Shown here: piece by piece, positions 43,423 through 50,013 of the stretch
How the letters are laid out: the number at the start of each line of letters is the position of its first letter
Position numbering within the stretch: position 1 is the stretch's first letter
DNA from: JAXMDT01 sp046348685
GTDB lineage: Bacteria > Pseudomonadota > Alphaproteobacteria > Rickettsiales > UBA998
Length of the DNA stretch: 64,000 nt
Reading direction: 5' to 3'
Assembly (NCBI GenBank): GCA_046348685.1
Contig: JAXMDT010000010.1
Coordinates: 16,168-80,167, forward strand
Position numbers and translations under genes: made by a program
The notes under the pieces: generated by a model
The model's database searches: none
The model's input: the letters and a program-made list of their open reading frames with translations, nothing else
Told to the model about the DNA's origin: nothing

Positions 43423-45581
43423 GCCGCTTGAATTCCAGCAAGAAACGCACGTATTTCTTTATTCAACATTTCTGATTGTTCCGAAAGCGTTCGGGATGCA
43501 TCCAATACCTGCTTCGTGGACATCTCGGCATTCTGTGCTGCCGACGTTACACCTTCAATATTCGCCGTAATTTCTTCGACGCCGGAAGAGGCAATCTGCA
43601 TATTCTTTGCAATTTCATTAGTGACAGCGGATTGCTCCTCAATAGCCGATGCGATACCGCCGGAATATTCATTCACCCGGCTAATGGAGTCGCGTATGAC
43701 ATCCAGCACTTTAGAGACTTCGCCTGCGACCCCCTGCACATGCTGAACCTGCTGCGCGATATCTTCCGTCGCCTTTCCGGTTTGCTGCGCAAGATTTTTG
43801 ACTTCAGAAGCAACAACGGCAAAACCCTTACCAGCCGCGCCCGCACGCGCCGATTCGATCGTCGCGTTAAGAGCCAGCAAATTAATCTGGTTTGCAATGT
43901 CTGAAATCAACTGCACGACATCGCCGATCTGGGCGGATGCGGCAACGAGCGTTTTTGCCACCTCATCTGCATTTGACGCAGATTTTACGGCAAGCTCGAC
44001 CGCTTGTGTCGATTGCGTGACCTGCCGCGAGATTTCCTGCACGGATGAAGACATTTCTTCAGCTGCGGAAGCGACGGCTTGAACATTACCCGTCGTTTGC
44101 ATGGAAGCCGAAGCTGCGCCTGCCGAACGTGAATTTGCTTGCGTGACCGCCTGCGCCATTACTTCCGCCGTTTGGTAAAGCTGCGTTGCAGCGGAAGCTA
44201 CCGTGGTAACAGCAGCAGAAGCTTTAGCATCGAATTCCTTGATTAGGCGGGTTATTTTGTTTTGTTGATTTTCTTTAGCTTTTGCTTCGAACTGTTGCTC
44301 TTCCATCATGCGGTCCGCATTGAGAGCTGTGTTTTTAGCATTTTCTACCGCTCTGGCTAAATCGCCAATCTCATCTTTTCGATCCTGCATTGGCACAGTG
44401 AAAGATTTATCGCTGTTTGTCAGCCTGTTCATCAGGCCGATCATATGCATAAGCGGATTAGTCAGGCTACGCGATGAAACGACATAGCCTATCATCACAA
44501 CAACAAAAATAGCTGCGATATTACCAATTAGCGTGTCATTGCGAAGAATCTTCACAATATGCTGGATTTCTTCCATGTCTTTTTCAACAACAACCACGAA
44601 CGGCGTACCCGCAAATTCACCAGCTGCGTCGATGCGCAGAACGGCGTCGTCCTGCTTGTAACTGGGCACGTCCTGCCAGCTGGCAACCTCGCCTGCTTTC
44701 GTATCTTTCAGCGCCTGATGAACGATAGGGTACATAGCACTTTTTTCATCCACCCATTCGATGCCATCTTTATATTTTTCATCATTCCCATGCATAACGA
44801 AGCCATTGGAAATCAAGTAGAGCTCCCCCGTTTCGCCAAGGCCGGTCCTGCTTTGGATGAATTCCTGGAATTTTTTAATAGGAAATTGGAAAACGATCGC
44901 GCCAATAAATGTGCCGTCTTTAATAACAGGCGCGCCGATAAAACTGGCAGGCGCATCGTGAGACGGTCCGTAAGGCTTGAAGTTTTCAAAGGCCAGAGCA
45001 TCGCTAGCGGTCGCGGACTGTAATTTCTTGAAAAGATTACCCAGCGCCGTATCACGCCATTTTCCTTCTAAAATATTTGTCGCAAAATCCGGCTCCTTGT
45101 AAGCAGTATAGACGATATCACCGCGCGAATTAATCAGGAACACATCGTAATAACCGCGTTCGCTTAGGAATTTTAGAAAAGCCGGATGATACTTCCGGTG
45201 CACTTCACTGTAACGGGAGCCGTCGTTAGCGTCGGCCAGCTTTTGCTTTTCGCTTTCAGGGTTAGGATTGCCTGAAACATACAATTGCTGCAGCGTGTAT
45301 TCGGGGCTGCCCTCGAGTTCATCCCACGAGGTTGTAAACTCGTCGATTGCTTCCGTAGTAAGCGGACTGGTACTAGATATACGTAAATCCTCGCCGATCG
45401 AAGCAAACAAAGAGTCGAACACAGCCTTACGCTCTTTTGCGACATCTTTTAGGAGCGTCTCCTGCAATGAAACAATTTCTTTACCTCCGAGAAAATACCC
45501 TGCAAACCCACCTGCCGCAGCAGTTGCCAAAGATGCAAGAAGAATTAGGCCGGGAATTTTTTTTGAAATCGAGAGGTGCAT
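43419..45581 (-). CDS. Methyl-accepting chemotaxis protein
   Basis: 720-residue transmembrane chemoreceptor. TM1 is near residues 10-30 (LILLASLATAAAGGFAGYFL) and TM2 near 345-370 (LIGNIAAIFVVVMIGYVVSS). Between them is a periplasmic Cache-like sensor of about 310 residues (VFLINSRGDIVYTAYKEPDF; GETGELYLISNGFVMHG). A HAMP domain follows, then the signalling coiled coil with the conserved tip region ARAGAAGKGFAVVASEVKNL. The tip and adaptation helices are complete; no CheR-tethering pentapeptide is seen at the end (FLAGIQAA). Ligand unknown. Divergent from the pseudopilin cluster. Confidence 0.93.
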   Translation of the reverse strand: MHLSISKKIPGLILLASLATAAAGGFAGYFLGGKEIVSLQETLLKDVAKERKAVFDSLFASIGEDLRISSTSPLTTEAIDEFTTSWDELEGSPEYTLQQLYVSGNPNPESEKQKLADANDGSRYSEVHRKYHPAFLKFLSERGYYDVFLINSRGDIVYTAYKEPDFATNILEGKWRDTALGNLFKKLQSATASDALAFENFKPYGPSHDAPASFIGAPVIKDGTFIGAIVFQFPIKKFQEFIQSRTGLGETGELYLISNGFVMHGNDEKYKDGIEWVDEKSAMYPIVHQALKDTKAGEVASWQDVPSYKQDDAVLRIDAAGEFAGTPFVVVVEKDMEEIQHIVKILRNDTLIGNIAAIFVVVMIGYVVSSRSLTNPLMHMIGLMNRLTNSDKSFTVPMQDRKDEIGDLARAVENAKNTALNADRMMEEQQFEAKAKENQQNKITRLIKEFDAKASAAVTTVASAATQLYQTAEVMAQAVTQANSRSAGAASASMQTTGNVQAVASAAEEMSSSVQEISRQVTQSTQAVELAVKSASNADEVAKTLVAASAQIGDVVQLISDIANQINLLALNATIESARAGAAGKGFAVVASEVKNLAQQTGKATEDIAQQVQHVQGVAGEVSKVLDVIRDSISRVNEYSGGIASAIEEQSAVTNEIAKNMQIASSGVEEITANIEGVTSAAQNAEMSTKQVLDASRTLSEQSEMLNKEIRAFLAGIQAA

Positions 45582-45914
45582 GAAAGTCCTGTGCGAAAAA
45601 GTGGTATAAAAATTCTATAAAAAATCTTTCTGTACTTGCATATTGACTGAGCTTTTTGGAATCAAGATCAAAGATAAATATCCGCAACAATTCACTCCTT
45701 GTTGATTTTTAGACACATGAATTTTACTTTTGATTTGAATCTTTTTCAGCGGTCACCAACGTTCGTTACTTAAGCGTGTTTGCATTTTATTTTATGCAAG
45801 TTATGCTTTTTTTATTATACCGTTGATTATTATTCATATTTTTACTTCAAACTATCTTGCAATTGCCGTAAAATTAAAAAAATATTAACTGACGCGCCCC
45901 TATAATCTTAATCT
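45582..45914. other. Divergent intergenic region, 333 bases, AT-rich
   Basis: Separates the chemoreceptor gene (minus) from the pseudopilin cluster (plus). Long A and T runs, no open frame I would support, and no RNA structure recognised. On the right it holds the CtrA box and -10 of the pseudopilin cluster. On the left, upstream of the receptor start, there is TATAGAA/TTATACC-like AT-rich sequence but no convincing -35/-10 pair. Confidence 0.6.
45874..45906 (+). promoter_or_regulatory. CtrA box with TATAAT upstream of pseudopilin cluster
   Basis: TTAA-AAAAATA-TTAAC (45874-45889) matches the CtrA consensus exactly. Eleven bases later comes a perfect -10, TATAAT (45901-45906). The first ATG is at 45915, so the transcript would be nearly leaderless, or translation may start later. 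CtrA activation with the box in the -35 position is known from Caulobacter; here it is inferred. Confidence 0.6.
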
Positions 45915-46700
45915 ATGCAGGCGCATTATTCACGCACGGCCCACGGCTATTCCCTTCTGGAACTATCTATTGTTCTGGCTGTTTTAGGATTGTTTGCTGG
46001 CGGCCTCGCCACATTCGTAACGCGTGACCAATCCGCAAAAAATATTTCTCTTACAAACGCTCGCCTCGACGAAATCGATGACGCGATTAAGCGTTATTAT
46101 GTTCGCAACGGGTATCTGCCATGTCCCGCTAGCGCCACGACTGCGGAAAGCAGCGCCTCATTTGGCGCTTCGACGGATTGTACGATTGCTGCGCCTGCGG
46201 GTACAACGGATGTTACGCCAGCAACCGGCACATCAACTGACGCGCTTCGTAAAGGCGTCGTGCCATTCCGAGAGTTGGGACTTTCCCCGCGCTATATGTA
46301 CGACGCATGGAATAATCGAATCAACTACACGGTAATCAAAGCCCTGACGGTAGATAGGTCAGGGTATGACGATTTTGAGACCACAACGACGAACGGTTTA
46401 ATTCAAATGCTCGACGCACCCAGCGGTGACAGTATAATCCCAGGTTCGACAAGCTTCTTTATCGAGTATGTACTTGTAAGCCCAGGATCGGATCAAAAGG
46501 GAGGATATAATCAGACCGGCGCTCTTTATGCAGTCTGCACTCCTGCCACACCAACGGCCGACTCCGAGAATTGCGATGGCGATGAAACCTACCTCGACAT
46601 GCCGCTGAATGAAACGACGACTGCGGCAAATTATTTCAATGACTTTATAAAATGGGGTTCCCGCGACGATCTAGAGATTTTTTCGGAGTCTGACGAATGA
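45915..46700 (+). CDS. Pseudopilin-like protein 1, core domain only
   Basis: 261 residues. Class III prepilin leader HG^YSLLELSIVLAVLGLFAG, with Glu at +5 after the predicted cleavage, then a membrane helix. The globular core has YLPCPAS, VPFRELGLSPRYMYDAWNNR, and ENCDGDETYLDMPLNETTTA followed by ANYFNDFIKW. The two following genes carry the same core, so the three are paralogues; this one ends where the others continue into display domains. Four or more cysteines suggest disulfides. It would be processed by prepilin peptidase and assembled by a type II secretion or type IV pilus system, none of whose genes are in the window. Confidence 0.8.
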   Translation: MQAHYSRTAHGYSLLELSIVLAVLGLFAGGLATFVTRDQSAKNISLTNARLDEIDDAIKRYYVRNGYLPCPASATTAESSASFGASTDCTIAAPAGTTDVTPATGTSTDALRKGVVPFRELGLSPRYMYDAWNNRINYTVIKALTVDRSGYDDFETTTTNGLIQMLDAPSGDSIIPGSTSFFIEYVLVSPGSDQKGGYNQTGALYAVCTPATPTADSENCDGDETYLDMPLNETTTAANYFNDFIKWGSRDDLEIFSESDE

Positions 46701-48529
46701 AAAAAAATATCCGCTTATCCGGGTTCAGCCTTACCGAACTGGCATTTATCATTGCCATTATCGGTGTCGTTGCCGGTGTAACCGTCTCGACTGGAAAAGT
46801 GCAACTCGATTATGCGTCCGCATCCAGCACGAATGCTAAACTGGAATTAGTCCGTGACGCATTGCTGACGTTTAAAAAGAAAGCGCGCCGGTTACCCTGC
46901 CCTGCTGTTGGCAGCGATGCTCCGTCTTCCGCCACATACGGCGTTGAAGCATCTTCATGCGATCCCTCTAGCTGTCCAGCCGGACTTATTTGCAGCAATA
47001 ACGTTGTTACAGGTGTCGTGCCGTTTGCCACACTCGGCATCAACGGCGAAGAAGCGGTGGATAGCTGGGATGATAAAATAACATATGCAGTCGATTATTC
47101 TCATGTCACAAATACCGGAAACGGACTTGGCCGGATACGCGTAAACGATATTGCTGGAAACAAGCTGACCTCATCGCCGATTTTTGGTGAAGCGATATTC
47201 GTGTTAATTAGCTCAGGCAAGGATGGCAATGGTGCATGGAGAAAAGTCGGCGGCGCGCAGAAAACATGTGGCAGCACAGCAAAGGACACTGAAAATTGCA
47301 ACGGTGACAGCGTTTTTGTGAGTAGTTCCATCAATGAAAGTGACGTCGCCGCCAATTATTATGACGATATTATTTTATGGCATTCACAGGATGGGCAAAC
47401 GGATGACCAGGCTGTACGCATAGATAAGATCGCCACAGAACGCTATTATTCTTGCATGATTCTGAGCAACGGCCGCTTGTATTGCATCGGTAAGAATGAT
47501 GTGGGCCAACTTGGAGCCGGCGATACGGTAGACAAAAAAACTTATACAGAAGTTTCAGGCGGATTCAGCGACTGGAAAGCCATCACATTAAATAATTCAA
47601 ATTCGTGCGGAATCAGAGGGACGAATAATGAGGTTTATTGCTGGGGGCATAATGATTTTGGCCAACTCGGGGATGGGACGAGCACAAACAGAAGTATTCC
47701 TACGCCCGTGAAACCGGAATCCGGAAGCAACACAGGCTGGACCGTTATCGATACGGAAGACGAACATACCTGCGGCATCCGTGAGGGCCACTTGCTGTGC
47801 TGGGGATCCGACGCTAACGGCAGGCTTGGCGATGATAACGCCGTATCGGCAGGTACATCGCGTCCAAGAGAGGTAATTGGCGGATACGATGATTGGATCG
47901 ATGTTGATCTTGGCAGTAATGCTGTGTGCGGTATACGCAATCAAAGCGGGGTGTATAATGCGTACTGCTGGGGTGAAAATATAGTCGGTAAATCAGGTGA
48001 TGGAACCACGACGACTCACTACACGCCAACCCTGGTTTCAGGCGGTATCACAGATTGGCGCCAGATCGACAGCAACGGCGACACTGTATGTGCTTTACGG
48101 GCTAATGGCCAATTATACTGCTGGGGTGAAGGCAGCTCCGGACAGATTGGTAAAAACTCCGCAACCGATAGCTCCACGCCGACTTTAGTAAAAGACAGTA
48201 CTGGCACTGGCAGCTGGAACGATTGGACTGATATTACGACCGCGCACGATGCCACATGCGGCATTCGGGCATCAACGCTCTATTGCTGGGGAAGTGAATA
48301 CGGGACTGAGCTGTTAGGGAATGGGGCCGTTACGGGAAATAAACTTGTCCCATATCCCGTATCTACGACCTTCAATGATTGGGTAAGTGTAAAAATGGGG
48401 CATATGAACGTTTGCGCATTGAGAGGCAACGGCAACATGTATTGCTGGGGCGACAATAGCAGCATGCAGATTGGAAATTTGTCCACAACAAATCCTGTTA
48501 ACGCACCTACTTTAGTCACGGCCTATTAA
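46697..48529 (+). CDS. Pseudopilin-like protein 2 fused to a seven-bladed RCC1 propeller
   Basis: 610 residues. Prepilin leader SG^FSLTELAFIIAIIGVVAG. Core shared with the flanking paralogues (RRLPCPAVGSDA; VVPFATLGINGEEAVDSWDD; ENCNGDSVFVSSSINESDVA). From about residue 240 seven RCC1-type repeats follow, each ending in YC(W/I)G: LYCIGKNDVGQLGAG, VYCWGHNDFGQLGDG, LLCWGSDANGRLGDD, AYCWGENIVGKSGDG, LYCWGEGSSGQIGKN, LYCWGSEYG, MYCWGDNSSMQIGN. Each blade has a second Cys about 10 residues earlier (CGIR or CALR), so every blade can hold a disulfide. The ATG overlaps the previous stop by 4 bases. Probable exported adhesin or tip protein; ligand unknown. Confidence 0.85.
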   Translation: MKKNIRLSGFSLTELAFIIAIIGVVAGVTVSTGKVQLDYASASSTNAKLELVRDALLTFKKKARRLPCPAVGSDAPSSATYGVEASSCDPSSCPAGLICSNNVVTGVVPFATLGINGEEAVDSWDDKITYAVDYSHVTNTGNGLGRIRVNDIAGNKLTSSPIFGEAIFVLISSGKDGNGAWRKVGGAQKTCGSTAKDTENCNGDSVFVSSSINESDVAANYYDDIILWHSQDGQTDDQAVRIDKIATERYYSCMILSNGRLYCIGKNDVGQLGAGDTVDKKTYTEVSGGFSDWKAITLNNSNSCGIRGTNNEVYCWGHNDFGQLGDGTSTNRSIPTPVKPESGSNTGWTVIDTEDEHTCGIREGHLLCWGSDANGRLGDDNAVSAGTSRPREVIGGYDDWIDVDLGSNAVCGIRNQSGVYNAYCWGENIVGKSGDGTTTTHYTPTLVSGGITDWRQIDSNGDTVCALRANGQLYCWGEGSSGQIGKNSATDSSTPTLVKDSTGTGSWNDWTDITTAHDATCGIRASTLYCWGSEYGTELLGNGAVTGNKLVPYPVSTTFNDWVSVKMGHMNVCALRGNGNMYCWGDNSSMQIGNLSTTNPVNAPTLVTAY

Positions 48530-48546
48530 GCAAAAAGGATAGTTCT

Positions 48547-49926
48547 ATGAAAACGAGATGTAATTTCAATAAAAATAACCATGGTTTCTCGCTGATCGAA
48601 CTTTCGGTCATTGTGACTGTACTCGCTTTGTTCGCCGCAGGCATCATGAGCACGCAGCGCGTTACATCAGAGACGAAAAAAATTGATGTTACACAGGATG
48701 AAACCAAGCGAATTAGAGACGCAATCAAACATTATTTTGACAAAAATGGATATATTCCCTGCGCAGCGCGGCGCGACTTACCGCCGGAAAATGCCTCATT
48801 CGGTTTATCGACGAATTGTAACGCGGCCGCTCCTTCGGGGACTACGGATGTCACACCGGGCGGCGGCGCCGGCACGGATGCTGTGCGCATCGGTATGCTT
48901 CCTGTACGCACGTTAGGGCTTCCGGAAAAATACGCCTTCGATCAATGGGACACTCGCTATACGTATGCCACTGTTAAAAAACTCTCGATTGATTCTTCAA
49001 CCTTTAAAGGTTTCACGACCGCGCTTACCACCGGTATTATCCGCGTAAACACCGCCGCCGGCGTACAGATGACACCATCAAGCGCGTCAACATATACAAG
49101 CTATATTCTTATAAGCCATGGACCCGATAAGCGCGGTGCATATAGCCGTGCGGGAACACTGATTAACGCTTGCGGCAGCACGGAGCTCGATACGGAAAAT
49201 TGCGACGGCGATGAAGTATTCATCGATGCGCCGGTCAATGATACCGTAAAAGGCGCAAATTATTACTATGACCTGATCGACTGGGACTCCAATATCGTCG
49301 CACCGCCGGCAGTCACCAGTTACAATGGCGGTTATATCGTAGTAATCAGCCAGCAAACGCACACATACAAGGGCAATTTCGGAGGGCTTTCAGGAGGCAA
49401 TACGAAGTGCCTTGCTGAGCTTAATTCACAAGACTGGACCTACAAAGATGAAGCGACCGCGCGTGGCCTGCTGGTACCAGCGAAGGTAAGAATGTTTAAT
49501 TGCGACACGACCACCTGCCAGTTAACAAAGCCAAGTACGACTTATAAATTTGCATCTACGGTCAGTATTGTTGGCGGCGGTGCGGGTGCAATGTATGGTG
49601 GCCGTACCTTTACAACGAATGCATCTGGACAAGGACCCGGCGATACACTTCCTTGGAACAGCAAAGATGCATTTGGACCGGACCAAGGTCAGTGGCGGTC
49701 AAATATCAAAGCTGCCAGCACAACGCTGTGGGCTTTGACACCCTACAAGAACACGGCGGCAAGTATATGCAATAACTGGTCGAGCACTTCATCAGCATTA
49801 ACAAGCACCGTTGCTGATTGGGACTCCAATCCTGATTTTCAGGGAAGGTTTGGCGCTAATGGCGGTGGTTCCGGATCCAAACCCTGCAGCAATGGAACGG
49901 CTTTCGTCTGCCTGGTTGACCCATAG
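48547..49926 (+). CDS. Pseudopilin-like protein 3 fused to a DUF1554/collectin-like domain
   Basis: 459 residues. Prepilin leader HG^FSLIELSVIVTVLALFAA, then the same core (YIPCAARRDL; MLPVRTLGLPEKYAFDQWDT; ENCDGDEVFIDAPVNDTVKG). From about residue 258 a new domain begins: YKGNFGGLSGGNTKCLAELN, ARGLLVPAKVRMFNCDTT, PSTTYKFASTVSIVGGG, TTLWALTPYKNTAASICNNW, and the end NGTAFVCLVDP. This follows the DUF1554 pattern (a C-type-lectin/endostatin-like fold best known from Leptospira surface proteins). Follows gene 2 after 17 bases, so one operon of three. Likely surface-exposed binding module; no ligand can be stated. Confidence 0.8.
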   Translation: MKTRCNFNKNNHGFSLIELSVIVTVLALFAAGIMSTQRVTSETKKIDVTQDETKRIRDAIKHYFDKNGYIPCAARRDLPPENASFGLSTNCNAAAPSGTTDVTPGGGAGTDAVRIGMLPVRTLGLPEKYAFDQWDTRYTYATVKKLSIDSSTFKGFTTALTTGIIRVNTAAGVQMTPSSASTYTSYILISHGPDKRGAYSRAGTLINACGSTELDTENCDGDEVFIDAPVNDTVKGANYYYDLIDWDSNIVAPPAVTSYNGGYIVVISQQTHTYKGNFGGLSGGNTKCLAELNSQDWTYKDEATARGLLVPAKVRMFNCDTTTCQLTKPSTTYKFASTVSIVGGGAGAMYGGRTFTTNASGQGPGDTLPWNSKDAFGPDQGQWRSNIKAASTTLWALTPYKNTAASICNNWSSTSSALTSTVADWDSNPDFQGRFGANGGGSGSKPCSNGTAFVCLVDP

Positions 49927-50013
49927 AATCCAGCTTTATGCGTTGGTGGTGGGTTTACCGCTTGCCAATGTCTTGTTTTTTGCTAATTCTGATGGCCTTT
50001 GGAATTGAGAAAA

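Noticed and set aside
45582..45860. Small RNA gene in the AT-rich divergent region
   Set aside because: No promoter-terminator pair and no stable structure could be pointed out; AT richness alone is not evidence.
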